Source of the DNA: Anoplopoma fimbria
Lineage: Eukaryota; Chordata; Actinopteri; Perciformes; Anoplopomatidae
Assembly: GCF_027596085.1 (NCBI RefSeq)
Contig: NC_072457.1
Coordinates: 4,251,294 to 4,315,293 of the forward strand
Direction: 5' to 3'
Length of the DNA stretch: 64,000 bases
The position numbers and the translations under genes were made by a program. Shown in pieces: positions 1-13,677 of the stretch (position 1 is the first letter of the stretch; each line of letters begins with the position of its first letter). Under the pieces are notes generated by a model, which was not told where the DNA came from, ran no database searches, and saw nothing but the letters and a program-made list of their open reading frames with translations.

Positions 1-764
1 TATCCCCCTAAAACTGGCCTCTGTTGAAGTAGAATCTGTAGAAAATCCAACCATAGCGCCACACAGGAAGTTTGATATCAGACAAATCTGCAAAACTCTT
101 GGATTTATTCAATAACATCATTATAAATTCATATATTCTTTTTTATACAAAGTCTGGTTCCTGCATAGAAGTCAGACACTCTTCACACCTGTCCACCAGG
201 CCTTTGCTTTCAGACTTGTTACATGAAGGATTTGGTACTTCCTGCATTGAGACTTCAAGATGTTTTCGTCACATAGCGACACTTGATCAGGACCCACTTA
301 GCCTCACTTGGGTTAAGGCAACAAAACTACTTGCTTATAAAAAACATTGTTGTTTGAATTAAAATAAGTATTAATAAGTTTGTTAAGTAACAAGCCTATG
401 TTATGTACGTGTCGTAAGTTGAGTATGTTAGTTTTTGTATTTATTTTTGAACGTTCTCCTGGGTGAAAGTCCTGTGTTCGTTTGACTCGTCCATCCAACC
501 CCAACATTCCTCCAAACAAGGACTTTGTTGCTCTTTGTACTCAGTAAAATGACTTCCGTAGCAGTTGCTCTGAGAATGTAATATTGCTGCGGATGGGTTT
601 ACATTGTAGTGACTTGAAAGCCCGGTGCGTCTCATACAGATGTAAGGATGCCTTGTGCGTTGGTATCGGACGTAGAGGGTCTTTGTTGTATAATTACTAT
701 TTTCCGTTTCTTTACACATTACTATTTTCCAGTCACTTTGCGTGTGTTCTGACCTCAAGTTATA

Positions 765-1292
765 AACAGGCGTCAATCTCCGGTTCTGCAGTGTGAAGTC
801 AATGCGGAGGTGTCTTAAAACCTGCATTCTCTCTACTGTCCATCAGGGGGCGACTCCTCTGGTTGTATAGAAGTCTATGAGAAAATGACTCTACTTCTCT
901 CTTGATTTATTCCCTCAGTAAACATTGTAAACATGAGTTTATGGTCTCAATCTCTAGTTTCAAGTCTTCTTCAATACAGCATGATGTTCATTTAGTAAAT
1001 GATGCTCCATTTAGAGTCAAACAGACCATAAAGCAGGGGATGCTTTAGGGCGGTGCTACCTTGTGATTGACAGGTCTCTGCTGCCACCAGAGCCGTATAC
1101 GGCGTCTCTACATCACTCCTCTGCATTCCAAATATGGTAACTTCCGTTCATCCGTTGCAAATAAACAACATGGCGACGGCTGTAATCCAAGATGGCGACG
1201 GCAAAATCACTCTCTTCAAAACATCAGTCAACAAACCAATGTGTGACGTCACAATGACTACGTCCACTCCTTATATGCAGTCTGTGATTATA
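765..1292 (+). repeat. Dispersed repeat family R1, copy A
   Basis: Shares long near-identical stretches with copies at 21 kb, 33.6 kb and 54.4 kb, e.g. CAGGGGGCGACTCCTCTGG and GAAGTCTATGAGAAAATGAC. The right part carries AAGATGGCGACG (1189-1200) and TGACGTCA (1244-1251). Origin class unknown; ends near a CAGTCTGTG word. Confidence 0.85.
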
Positions 1293-3814
1293 AATGACAT
1301 CATTCGAACACAGAAAGGTTTTTCTTTCTTTCTTCCTCACAGATGTTGATGTCGTTATCCGATCACTCTGAAGCTGTTTTGCTGATTTGAGCTCCACTCA
1401 GGGAGAGCTCTCCTCTGTTTGTTGGTGGTGGACTTTATTCCTGGAGCTGCAGTGACGAGTCGGTGCATGTGTGTGTTTGAGGTGCCCTTCGGTGCTGCTG
1501 TCACCGCTTTGACTGACAGGCCTGCGCTCGACACAAGAAACCCCGGATTAAAGTTAGCCGAGCGTAAACAAACGCTGACGTTTTAAGAGGCACAGAGACT
1601 TCTGACTTCAGACTGCGGGGATGTTGTTTCACTGCTGCACTCACTGAGAGTTTTAGGGTTAAAAAACCCCCCAAAAAACAGCAGAACTCACCTTAAATCT
1701 CAAAGAGTAGCTTTAACAGAGAAAAGGGTCAAATCAACAGCATGTGACACTCATTCCGTTATGTTTATGGGAACTGCTGGGAAATCTTAAACCTTCATCA
1801 CCTTTTCTAACTTTCTCATTCCAAACTTTTTTGTTTGTGTTTTCCACCAAGAGTCCATTTGAACGACGCGTGTTATTGACGCGTTGGTAATGAGAAATCT
1901 TCTAAAAGCACTATCAGAATATTTACACTTTTCAGGAAGCTTACAAGTTGGAACAAAGTAACTTACTTTTACTACTTTACTTTTTAATTACTTTGTGGTG
2001 AACCTTTTTCCTGTCCCTTGCATGACACTGAAATGCACAAACGAGCATTAAACATTGTGAAAGGGGAACAAGAATGTGACAAAAAATTCTGTTAACTTAA
2101 AGTTAACTTGTTAGTTTATTCTGGAGCTTTAATCGTCAATCAACTCAGCAACTGTGTTCTCACGTCTTCAACCACTTCACATACCAGGCACTCGACTTCG
2201 CGAGTTGAATTTAAGATCTCAGGAGTTCCCTCTGAGAGCAGCATGTTTTTGGGGAAATAATTTATCATCAGCTTTCCGGACAATTTCCCCTCAGCCTAAA
2301 GGCCTTTACAAACCAAGCGCATTCAAATATCTAAGGAAGTGTTGTTTTTTTCGAAAGTTATGTGACAAATATATCAACATTGACTTCTTACGTAGATAAT
2401 ATAAGGAAACATTTCGCGGGACATCTACTATTTACTGCGCTACTACTACTACTACAAATACTGGTCCAGCCTGACAACGTACAACAAATTTACGGTAAAT
2501 TCAAGACAATTTATAACCTAGATTTTATTTTAAGACCTTTTAAGAAGCAGTAACCCTGAAATAGTCAGAATTTATAAAGATAAGATATTTATTGCCTTTT
2601 AATTCATTCTGATCACAAGCACTGTGATTGGTAATTATTAAAAACTACAGACGCTTAACACTCACCTTTCAAACCTTCAGGAGGTGAGTGTTTGACACTC
2701 AGATCTCTCTCAACCATCAATTATTAAAGATGATTTCTCGGTATTGAAGTCCTTAAACTAACTAACATCTGTCTGATTTAACATCCAAGTTGATTGTTGT
2801 AAAGATGACGAGTCATTGAATGAGTGATGGCATTTCTGCAAAATGATTCTGATGATTTCTGTCTTTGTCAACTGGTTAAAGAAACAGGAAACAAATTGTA
2901 GTTGGCCTGAAATGTTTTTTTGTTTTTGGTCAAGTTAATGTCACCGGGCAGCTGAAGGAGGTCTGATGGATGGAGAGCAGAGGAACAGCAGAAGGGGATG
3001 ATTTGGATAATGCGGCTCGCCGGCAGATCTGATAGCACTCGTCTTATTCACAAATGTAACACGGGATGTGCTCTAATCTTATTTGTTTAAGAGCTTTAGG
3101 GGCTCACAATGAGGGGCTTTAGTCTAAGCAGAGCTGCAGCCTTATCATTAGCAGGGAGGCGAAGGCGATTAAGAGCAAATTATAAAACAAAGAATTAAGT
3201 TCCGAGAGCCAATCTAGATGAGATCTCAGTTAAACTGAATCAATTTGGAAAAGTGAAAACCTCACAACGGGGGAATGTCGAAGCTGAGAGATCGGAAAAA
3301 AAAAACACACAAATACGCTTTCTCTCTTTCTTCTATCAGTCCTCAAAGCAACAAGTCACAGTTTTCTGTTCAGACTATGGAAAGAAATTAAACATTTTTA
3401 ATTCCTGTGGATGACTGTCCAAACTAAACAATTCAAAACCTGTGCAACAAAATAATCTCAATTCAAAGGTTTGCTCATTCTGTATTTGTAACTTCACACA
3501 CACAAGAATAAACTTCCACGTTTAAACGATTACCTGTTGATTTGCAGTTGCAAGCATAAGATGCATGACCTGTTGGCCTCAGCGCACAAAGTTCATGTTG
3601 GTCTCTTCGTTCACGGAAAAAATGGAGGCGAATTCTGAAGAATGGACGACCAGGACAAACTGTTCTCATACGGCGTTTTTAGTTACACGTACGAAAAATG
3701 ATCATTATCCAGGAAGTAAAAAGACTGCAGAAAATCAAACCTGCTGATCGCTCCTCATGTGAAACGAGAAGTCAATGATGATTTATTTTTCACGTAACTT
3801 CACGTACTCAAGTA
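1293..3814. other. Intergenic, no gene seen
   Basis: Mixed AT-rich sequence. A GC-richer part lies at 1380-1630 (CAGGGAGAGCTC, GCCTGCGCTCGACAC). 2950-3250 is unique sequence of moderate GC. Short open frames have no domain or splice support. Confidence 0.5.
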
Positions 3815-3965
3815 ATCAGAATCAGATCAAAAAATCTGAATCAGACAAAGTTTATTGCCAAGTTTGTTACACATATAAGGAATATGGCTTGGTGATTGGT
3901 GCATATCAATAAACATAGCATAGCAATAGTATAAGACATTATTTAAAAAACAGCAAATGTGACGA
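3815..3965 (+). repeat. Retroposon tail with AATCAGAATCAG / TTTATTGCCAAG
   Basis: AATCAGAATCAGATC then GTTTATTGCCAAGTTTG and ACACATATAAGGAATATGG match the 3' consensus of a common fish LINE/SINE-type repeat. A related but more diverged fragment is at 6355-6420 (AATCAGGTTTATCGTCAAG). Exact family not assigned. Confidence 0.6.
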
Positions 3966-5799
3966 ATAAAATATGGTAATCAAACAAACAAATAAGAGGA
4001 CGTTAAAACAAGTTTTTTTTAAAGTGTATATATTAACACCGCTTGCGTAGTTACTTTAACCGAAACAACAATCTTTCCCTGAACCTAACCGAGTAGTTTT
4101 GTTGCCTCAACTTAAATGTTTGTTATTTTCTTTAAATTTGGAAGTTTATTTGGAAAGATTGTATGCATGTAATGTAATGCAGAAATTGAAATATGTTGCT
4201 GGAAAACGATATCATACTAACAGTTGTATAAACACATGTTCACCAAGACACCAAACTGTCTGAGAAGGTGTACGTGTGTACATCTGAATTAAATTTGTTT
4301 TAACTTTATTTTTGTGAATTAGTGACAGACCCAATGTTTTTTTTTCACAGCGTCACTCAGACATCGTCATGTGTCCTTGAACACACCAGTGCCCGAGCTA
4401 TTGAGGATCTTTGCTTCCCATTTTTTGATCAGGAAAAACATACCAGCTGTTTAGGAAAATGTAAAATCTCTCATGAAAGTCCATCAAAGCTAGCCTGCCT
4501 GAGAGTTTGTCGAGCCGAGTCATAAATTACTTTTTCCACAGTTCAGAAATAACCGAGCCGATAAGAGCAGTGAACATTAGCTACCTGAAACAAACATGGT
4601 CACTTAAAGGTGCAGTGTGAAGGATCTGGCGCCTTCTAGTGGTGAGATTACAGATCGCAACCAGTTGAAACTTCGCCCGTGTGCCAAGCGTGTAGGGAAA
4701 CTATGGTGGCGGGGAAAAAAGGGAAAACCAGAATGGCCCTTTCCAGAGTAATTTAATGTAAGAGTAGCATATGTCATTTATAGATTAAAGAAGTGAGTGA
4801 TGAAGCAAGAGAGAGAGCAGCAGCGAATGTTCATGAGTAAACGAGTTGGCAGCCGTGAGGATTTAAAGTGAATGGAAAGTGAAAGTTGCAGTTTGTGCAG
4901 AAATAAATGCAACAGAGATTTACTGTTTTTTTTTGTTTCCCTGGAGACCAAAACAACGTTTCCCCTCATGTGTTTTACAAGTTAGTTTTTCCGACTCTAT
5001 ATGTAGATATAAACAGCTCCTTCAACAATCTCAAAAACACAATTCTTATTTTAGGTTATTATTCATGAAATAAACCTAATATTTGAATCCATTTCTGCCA
5101 ATAGATCCTCCCAAATGTTCTTTTAAGACTGGAACAAGCACACTTGCACAGGTGTTGTTCAAAGGTGCTCATTTGCTGTTTTGCTTCTGCTTTCATTTCA
5201 TAGTTCCAGCTTCACCAATGTGAAGATTTGCTACTTTTGTATATTTTATTATGTTAATAATGTAATTGTATTAGTAATAATGTTGAGGTTTGGACTAAAC
5301 AAACATGGTGAAGGTGTCACTTTGGTGTCTGAGTAATGAATTCTCACTATTTTCACTATTTTTTACAAATCAAACAATCAATCGATTTATGGACAAAATA
5401 ATCAGCACATTAATCCAACGTAAAAATAATCTTTATTTATAGTTCAAGATGAGCTCCACCTCAACCATCTACCACAATAAAATACAGATTTTACATTAAT
5501 GCATGAGTAATAATAATATAAATATATAAAATACAATAGTACAACAGTGAAACAGACATTTTTATTCTTCTAATTTTCTTCTAACTTTCATAACATTTTT
5601 ATCACCTCATTGCACAATGACATCATCAAAACTGAGTTACCTGACAGGCCATGTGACTTTATGGTTCATTTAATTTCATGTAGTTTAATATGAACACAAA
5701 ACAGACAAAACTTTGAAATGTATGATTCTTTTTTTTATGTCTAACTGAACTGAAAAATATCAAAAAATATAATTTAAGCTCAAATACCGACCGAAACCT

Positions 5800-5801
<2 letters not shown>

Positions 5802-5874
<73 letters not shown>
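5802..5874. repeat. (TG)n microsatellite
   Basis: Perfect GT run of 73 bp. Confidence 0.98.
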
Positions 5875-5877
<3 letters not shown>

Positions 5878-6354
5878 TGGGGGGTGGGTTAATTTAGTGA
5901 CTAATTAAAGAAGAGGGTGACCGACTGGGTGAAACGTCAGCTCCCCCTCTCTCTCCCTCTTTTGTCATCTTTAAAGTGGCCGTAGGAGTGTTAATAATTT
6001 GACCCCCCCCTCAAATGTCTCTTAAGTGATGGGGAGGGGGGGCTCGTTTGAAGACTGACCCTCCCCTCTAGTTTCTTAGTGTCCCCCCCCAACACCCCCC
6101 ACCTCCTCTCCCCTTTCTTCCTTACACTCTCTTCTTCTGTTGTCTTCTTCTTCTTCTATCCTCTTTCATGCTCCGCGGCCTCGGCTCCTCCTTTTCAATC
6201 TGCTCGGCTCTTAGAGGGCGAACGGACTGGAACTGTTGCTGCTCCCTCTGATGTGTGGGTGGGTGAGGGCACGGGTGAGAGGGGGGGTGTAACATGGGGG
6301 AGATAAGTTAAGAGGTGTCTCCTTCTTTACTTCCTTACCACCGTCTTTCTGTTT

Positions 6355-6700
6355 TCTCCAAATCTGAATCAGGTTTATCGTCAAGTAGGTTTTCACACAA
6401 ATATTTCTTTCCCCAAATAAACAGAGTGAGAAAAGAAAGAAAGATGTGTATTTACCTTATAGGACATTTACATAATAATATGTCCAATATTTCTATGTTT
6501 TAAAATGTAAAGAGCTGTAAAGTGTAAAGCTCTCTAAGGGGAAATTTGTAATTTGTGATTTTTGGCGATACAAAATAAATTTATTTGAATTAATTTAAAT
6601 TAAAGTGTTTACAAAAAAACAGGATGAAATGTGCAAAATAGTGACCCGGGAGTGTGTAAATGTTCACAGAATAGAGAATATAAAGAATATGTGCAACAGG
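6355..6700 (+). repeat. Diverged retroposon-like fragment
   Basis: AATCTGAATCAGGTTTATCG plus TAGGTTTTCACACAAATAT near the left, and GTGCAAAATAGTGACCC with AATATGTGCAACAGG at the right, resemble the same repeat class as at 3815. No open reading frame. Confidence 0.4.
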
Positions 6701-8074
6701 ACTCCACGTCTATTACTAAAAAACTATAATTTATCTCGTTCTCTGCAAATTAATATTATTGTTTAAAAAAAAAAGGGGAGAGAAGTGTTTAGTAATCTAA
6801 AAAGCTTCAAATTCCAATTGAAATATATTTATTATAAATCAAAATTTTCTCTTTCTGGTTTATGTACCAGGACACTCTTGTTTAAAACTGATTGCTATTT
6901 TTACTTTTATATTTAGAGTGTTGTCTTTTATATTCTTCATTTTCGGGTGATACTGTAATGTTATAGCTGGTTGAGGTGGAGCTCATTTTAAATGTTTATA
7001 CTTCTGTGTAGTTAAATTCACAACACAGCAAGTTTTATTTGTCAAATCTTGATCTGAAATGTAATATATACAAATATATAAAAGTAAAATATACATTTGA
7101 AAGTTGTTGTTTTTTAAAGGTTTCTGTTTTTAAGTTTCTTCCTTCATCGCTTCCTTTTGCCCTCTTTTCTTGAATACGTTCCTGTTATTCAGCTTTCCTT
7201 TCTTCCCTTATTTCCTCATGTTTTCCTCACCAACGTTTTATTTATTCATTATTTAATTTGATTTATTTGCACAATAAAACAAAGCAGCAGACACACAACA
7301 ACAAAAGAAACGAAGCAATTTGTGCAGGCGAGATTAAAAACAAAACTAGAGGATTATAGAAGGATCTCACTTCGATAAATAATTATAAGCAAACACAAAA
7401 GTCATGTGATTAACAAAGTAAACAAACAAGTAAACATAGACTTACAGAGCAACATAAATCAAGCAAATACATTAAATAAATACAATAATGTAGTGAGAGT
7501 GTGTGCACTGACTCCTTACTCCAAACTCATCTCCTTATTTCAATCACTTTCTTATTTTCATATAAACGGTGTGTAGATTTAAAGTAATGGCTTTATTAAA
7601 GGTCAACAAGTTATTTACTAAAGCTTTATAGATCAATTCTAAACACATGATATGAAAAACTTCATAAGGAAGTTTATTTGAGCTTTAGCAACTTTTTGAA
7701 ATTGAAAATTATACTCCATGCTAACACTAATAAATGCATTATTAACAAACAGAAATAAATAAAGGCTTCTCCCAACCTGACATGTCACAAGATGTTCTTA
7801 TTAATGTCTTATAACTGATCTTTATACTATTGGTAAATTATTTATTAACCATTTATACAACTTAGAAAACAGTTGAAAGTGATGTGTTATTAATAAATTG
7901 TACAGATGTTTTTTTTTTATTCTAATCAATCTGTTTTTCTTTTACATCTTAATTTCTTCTATCCCTTCTTCCTTTGAGTATACACTTTACTTATTCGAAA
8001 AAATGTGATTTTTTTTTCATTTCTTCCTCCCTTCTTTCCTTCTCTCCTCCCTTCCTTCCTTCTCTTCAGACGGT

Positions 8075-8620
8075 TCTATATTTGCTCCGTTCGCGGAGGC
8101 TGCAGGCGGTGGAGCAGCAGCAGTCGTCTGGTCTCTGGCTGCCAAAAATGGAATTAAGTCAGTTGCCAGGCGGGATAAGGAATTGGATTCTCTTCCTCTT
8201 CTGTTATCCCTCTGGACCAGATCCTGTTCCCTCCCCCCCCACCCCCACCCAAGGGGGTGTGTGAGGGGGGAGGGTGGGTGTTGGTGGTGATGGAGCAGGG
8301 GGTCGGCGGGGGGGAGGGCAGGTGGTACGTTGGGGTTAGATCTCTGCCAGGTCGCTGTCACCGGAGCACCTCAGTGCGTCCACATCAGGTCACACCTGTA
8401 CCCCCCCCCATAAAAATACCAGGCTGTGTGTCTGGGCAGCAGCTGCAGATGGTGGGGGGGTCTGAGTCTCCGGACCGGGCCGAGGTCTTCTCCACGCCAC
8501 GCCGGATTATTTATCTTCCCAGGATGCAACACCTGGCCGGGCCTCCGCCCAGCTGGACAATAGCAACTGCTGACTGATATCAATAAAAGGCTTTTGGAGT
8601 TTTCATCTCAGATCTCCCGG
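8075..8620. promoter_or_regulatory. Candidate regulatory block 1
   Basis: GC-richer than its AT-rich flanks. It carries GGATTA at 8504-8509 (OTX/bicoid type), E-boxes CACCTG (8530-8535) and CAGCTG (8550-8555), and GGACAATAG (8555-8563, SOX type) within 60 bp. A strong G-run segment lies at 8250-8330. No convincing coding frame. Regulatory role is inferred from composition and motif density only. Confidence 0.35.
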
Positions 8621-9189
8621 CAACCGCGGCCGACGCCTTCCCGGAGGAACTCGCTGTGTGGAAATAATGTGCAGTGTGCAAGGCATTCTGGGTGAACGGA
8701 AATCAGAGGTGGTGCTACGTGGTGTGTTGTGCAGTCGGTGTTTGGCTCAGACATGTCTCCAGAGAGTTGGAGCTTCAGAAGAATTCTCTTGATAAATTAG
8801 GGGTTTGACCGACAGTCGTAAATGCTACATGCTAAGTTATTGGCTATCGGTCATGTCTTTGGTTTCAGCATTGGGACTGATAGTGCTGTTGAAAACAAAT
8901 TTCCCTTTGACCCTCGAAGAAGACATTTTAATCTGTAGAGATCCATCCAGGGGTTAGTGTTTGGGTCTTTATCCGTGCTAGTAGCGTCGGTCTAGGGAGG
9001 GCAATGCCTGTCGTGTCTAGATGTCTCGATGGTACCACATTATTTTGCGAAACTCTTGCGAGAAGGTAAAAGTTGGGCATGGCCTTGAATAGTTATGGTT
9101 TGAAAAGGTTGGCGCACAGCGAGTTTGCAAGAGTTTTTGTAAGTTTTCACGATTTGTTACCATCTAGATAAGACCGGCAATTCCGCTCC

Positions 9190-9870
9190 GTTTAGCTTCC
9201 ACTTTGGTCCGGACTAAAATATCTCAAAAAAGGTTTTGATTCAGACATTCATGATCCCCAGAGGGTGAATCTCCTCTCTGGCTTCCACTCATCCTGTGGA
9301 TTATCTCAATATCTACTGGATGAATTGGCAGAAAATTGTGTTGAGACATTCATGATGCCCAGAGCATGAATCTGATTGTGGTGATCCTTTCCAGCAGCTT
9401 GACATTTTACGCTTGTCCATGAAATATCTTGACAACAATTTGATGGATTGGAATGAATTTTGGTACAGATATTCATGGTGCCCAAAGGATGAATCCCAAT
9501 GATTTTGATGATTCCTTTTGACATTCATGGTTCCCAGACAATGAAGCTTAATGCCTTTAGTATACTTTTCTTCTAATGCAGTTCACATTTGGGATTTTCA
9601 GTGAATTATTTCAACGACTGTTGGATGGATCTCTAAATTGGTTGGTTCCCACATTCCTTTCCCCCTTATGATAAGTTGTAATAACTTGTTTTCCCGTGTT
9701 TTCCCGTGTTTACGACTAACTAGCTATTCTTAGCATTCTATCGCTTAATGCTAATGCTAAACTAGGATGATGAAGATGGTAAACATTGAACCTCTGAAAC
9801 ATAGATACGATAGCATTGTCATTGTTATTTAGCTCACAGCATCGCCGTGTCTAAACACAGTCTGTTCAAA
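9190..9870 (+). repeat. Dispersed/tandem fish repeat with ACATTCATGGTGCCCAGAGG-like units
   Basis: The phrase ACATTCATG-TCCCCAGAGG-TGAATC recurs at about 9244, 9347, 9471 and 9521, with period roughly 50 to 125 bp, together with GATGGATTGGAATGAATTTTG. The right flank (TTAATGCTAATGCTAAACTA) often accompanies this family. No gene. Confidence 0.7.
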
Positions 9871-10199
9871 TTTGGCAATAGATATGTGAACAGCTGCTAT
9901 TACCAAAAACGTAAAGTCCTCCAGCATTGGCCACCAGCAGCAAGAACATTACACACCAAAATACCATTTGGTTTCCTAATGACGGAGCTGCAGGGTTAAT
10001 GCTCATCTAAATGCTTTAAACATTGAACGATTTGCAGAAATCAGATGACTCTTTGGGGAGAATCAATGGTTGTAATTTTTCATTTTCCCTGCTGAGAGTC
10101 TCTTAGAGCTCTTTTAGTATCAGTATTAGAGGAGTCCCTTTGGGGAACAGGGTGTTGTTGTGGGTGAGGAGTGGGGGGGGGGGGGTTGGCTTGTGAAAC

Positions 10200-10700
10200 G
10201 GACCATCGGACCTCAAAATACATCCCCTCTTCTTTTCCATTAAAATAATTTTTCCCATTCTCCCAAGAATGATTTGGAATTTAAAGTCCTCTATAATTGG
10301 GCCTATATTTTCCCGGCCTGCCGCGGCTGTGCTTATCAGCGAGGGGTAAGAATTAAGACCACATAGGGAACCAAATAACATTTTTTAAAAGCTGGGAGAC
10401 TTAAGTAGAAAATTGGCTTAGCATGCAGATAGCAAAGTCAACAATGGGAACATATATCCCAGCTCCGAGTGATTGAAGTCGCTGTCTTTCTGAATAACAA
10501 AGTGTTTGATTTTCACCACGGCTCTTACATAAACTGCTAACTTGATTTCACACCCCGGATCTGAGGGTGACAACAAACACTTTAATTAGAGGAAGATGAT
10601 GCGGGGAAAGGGGGGGGAGGGGGAGGAAAAGGTGATAGACGGTAACAAATCCCCAGCGAACTCCAGACAGCCTTAATACACAGCCAGCAAAGCAAAAATA
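10200..10700. promoter_or_regulatory. Candidate regulatory block 2
   Basis: Complex, non-repetitive sequence with TTTAATTAGAGG at about 10581 (homeodomain core TAATTA) and a G-rich run at 10602-10627. No splice-supported coding frame on either strand. Candidate conserved noncoding element. Confidence 0.3.
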
Positions 10701-10779
10701 TAATAATTTATTTTTCTCCTACTTTTCATATCTTATTATTTTTCTCGTCATTCTCGAGCTTGGGATTGTGAATATTTTT

Positions 10780-11560
10780 GCATAGCTTAAAGCCCGGTTG
10801 CTATCTCGCCCAAACCTACGCGGTTCATTTGCATTGTGGAGGGTCTGAACGGGAAGTTACGGCATCTAAAGAGAAGGGGGGGGAGTTGTGTGTGTGCTAT
10901 AATTAGGCTTTTGTGGTTGAGATCTGGACCGGACAGGGTACCTGCCGTCCTGGCTTGTAGCTGCAGCCTGAGTGGCACCTTAGTAGGCCTTTGAACCCCG
11001 AGCCTCTCCACACTGCGAGATTAGCTCCTTTTCAGAGCGCCACCACCCTCTAAGTAGTTGTTTATACACTGATAGAAGAGAAGAAAGAGAAAGGGAATGA
11101 AAAACAGCCCCAACAAAAAAAAAGCACAAACCCCCTTTTTCACTTGGACGTTTATTAAGCGTCCGCACAGATCACCAGAGCTGATAAACGCCGTCCAATA
11201 AACGCGCCAATCAAGGCCACCACCTTTCCCTCTGCGACCAGAGAACCAAACGCCACCTCTGCGCTCAGTTTGGAGCTTTATTGGTCAGCAAAAATAATCA
11301 AAGCGCTTTTTTTTTTTTTTTTTTTTGTTCCTCCTCTGGAGGGGATTAGAAAGGCGAAGCTTAGCCCGCTGGACCAGACACTAGCGGGGAGGCCAGGGGG
11401 TCTCCTTATCAGGGCCCGGCTGCTGGATGCAGCTCCGCTACAGGACAGATTGCTTTCACTGCCGCCCGTCTGAGGGGGCAGAACAAAGACGCACCGCCGC
11501 CTCCGCCGCCGCCGCCATAATGCCCCGACTCTGGTGGGACACGAAGGGGCTCGGAAAGAC
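10780..11560. promoter_or_regulatory. Candidate regulatory block 3
   Basis: Non-repetitive, GC-moderate, with a perfect octamer ATTTGCAT at 10827-10834, GTTTATTAAGCG near 11149 and CCAATCAAGG near 11206 (homeobox-like). Interrupted by a poly-T run at 11307-11326. No protein gene recognised. Confidence 0.33.
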
Positions 11561-11757
11561 GCCTTTATGTATTCATTAGGATGAGCCGTGAGATCATACA
11601 TGCCTCCGCCTCCCCCCCCCCCCCCACCATGCCTCCATCCTTTCTTCTCTTCTTCTTTTCATCCATCAATCTGGCCTCCATTAAACAGGGTTAATTTCTT
11701 GCTCGGAAACTGCTCTCTCTGATTGTGTGTGTTGTGAGGATATGTATACAGACACAG

Positions 11758-11760
<3 letters not shown>

Positions 11761-11841
<81 letters not shown>
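11761..11841. repeat. (TG)n microsatellite
   Basis: Perfect GT run of 81 bp; the His-Thr or Cys-Val frames across it are not genes. Confidence 0.98.
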
Positions 11842-11842
<1 letters not shown>

Positions 11843-13237
11843 TAGTATGCTGATGGAGATGACTTGATGAATCTGTGATATATACTGAACAAACCAAAGA
11901 GTTGTGTTTTTGTGAAATAAAGGCTGTAAATAGAAAGTTTGTAGCCCAAGATATCGCACGATTTTTGGGGTATCATTGTTGGAAATCATCTTTGTTTGCA
12001 CAAAGACACATTTCCTGATGTGGTTGATGAGATTGTTGTGTGTTTATGTTTAAAAAATCAGCAGGAAGTGAAAACAAAAACGCCAATAAAGGACGAGAAT
12101 TAAGGTCTTAGGTGCTAGGAGTCGTCTCAGGATCAAAGATACTACTACAGCACGTTGTCTCGTCTTTATTTTCTATCTGTACTTCCTGAATAGTGCACGT
12201 TAGCAGAAGGAACACTTCACTTCACTAGAGATTAAAGGGTTGTCTCCGTAACAACTTTTGTATCATAAACCTGCAGTGTTTTGGTGACCTTCAAACTCAT
12301 GAAACACTCATAAGACTGATTCTGAGGACAGTTTCATCAAGTTTGCTGCATGAAAGATGTGATTTGCCACATAAGATCAATTCTCCTCCTCTTAAAGGCA
12401 CAGAGCAAACAAAATGTAAATACAATTTATAAAGCTAACTCATTATGTCGATGACAAAACAAAAGTAATTCAGGCGGCGTTACGTTTATTTGAACTGTAT
12501 TTATTTTCATGTTCACAAATGCTCTGTTCATGCAAGGCCCCCGTTAATACAGTACAATATAGTACTCAACTTTAGGTTTAAGATATTTTATAACATGTCT
12601 TAGGACCCGACACACAGACACACACACACCTATTGATTAAACATTTATATTTAAACATATCAAAAAGGGGTTTCTGTAGCTCCGTCTGTTGGGACTTGGA
12701 ACATTTTGAGTCAAACATATCGTTTTTTGTAAATTAAAACCTGAAATGTTGCTGTGTTGTCACAGTGGCCCATTCCCACTGACTGCTGCATTATATTGTT
12801 TATCTGTTTATCGACATCATTGTTTTAGGAAAATGGAAATCAGCGATTGCTGTCTGTAGATGCGGCGCTGTCCGTGGTGCTGAAACGCAGCAGAGGAGAT
12901 GTTTTTCTTAGTTTTGGTTTTGTAGCCAGCTTGTTTTTCGTGCACGTTACGGAAGAGAGAGACAGAGAGAGTGGCTGCTGGGCCAGCCTAATGTTTTGTT
13001 GTTATTTAACCCCCAACCTCCTCCTCGTGCCTTGAAACTATGAGCCCGTTCACCTCCTGGGAACTGCGGAGGGGCCCTTGAGCAAGGTACCAAACCCTGA
13101 AATGCTCTCAGGGCTCCTCGCTTTTAAACGTCACAGTGTTGTGTGAGGCTCGGCCAGCAGATCTTGAATCTGTCGGGTGTAGAGCTTCAATTGAAGGGAA
13201 CAGAAGAAGCAAAAACATAAGAAAATATGAGCAATCA

Positions 13238-13246
13238 ACACACACA

Positions 13247-13295
<49 letters not shown>

Positions 13296-13301
13296 ACACA
13301 T
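13238..13301. repeat. (CA)n microsatellite
   Basis: Near-perfect CA run, with AAA and G interruptions, 71 bp left of a TG array in complementary orientation. Confidence 0.97.
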
Positions 13302-13370
13302 ACAGTATTTTGTGTCTTAGTGTCCAAAAAACACAAAAACTGTCAAATGTGCATGACAAAAGCAAATCAA

Positions 13371-13470
<100 letters not shown>

Positions 13471-13640
13471 ACCTGTCTCACATTGCATGTCTTTATGTAA
13501 CAGAGTTTGTACAAAGAAAAGCTGACAGGAAATCTCTGTAAACTGTGGGACTACAAATGCTCTCGCTGGCGGCCATGTTGTTGCTCTCCCGACATCTAAC
13601 CCCAATTTGCGTCACACTAATTCCAAGTTTTGAATTACAC

Positions 13641-13642
<2 letters not shown>

Positions 13643-13675
<33 letters not shown>

Positions 13676-13677
13676 AA
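13643..13677. repeat. (TC)n microsatellite
   Basis: CTCTCT run with two TTT interruptions. Confidence 0.95.

Larger units (their letters stand above)
3966..8074. other. Intergenic AT-rich DNA, no gene seen
   Basis: Mostly AT-rich. Holds the TG array at 5802, pyrimidine/purine homopolymer runs at 5940-6330 and inverted short matches GAGCTCCACCTCAACCA (5454-5470) and TGGTTGAGGTGGAGCTC (6968-6984), remnants of one dispersed repeat in opposite orientations. Confidence 0.5.

Noticed and set aside
8017..8577. Overlapping frames of 96-114 codons at 8.0-8.6 kb
   Set aside because: Low-complexity proline/glycine-rich translations of C and G runs; kept only as a candidate regulatory block.
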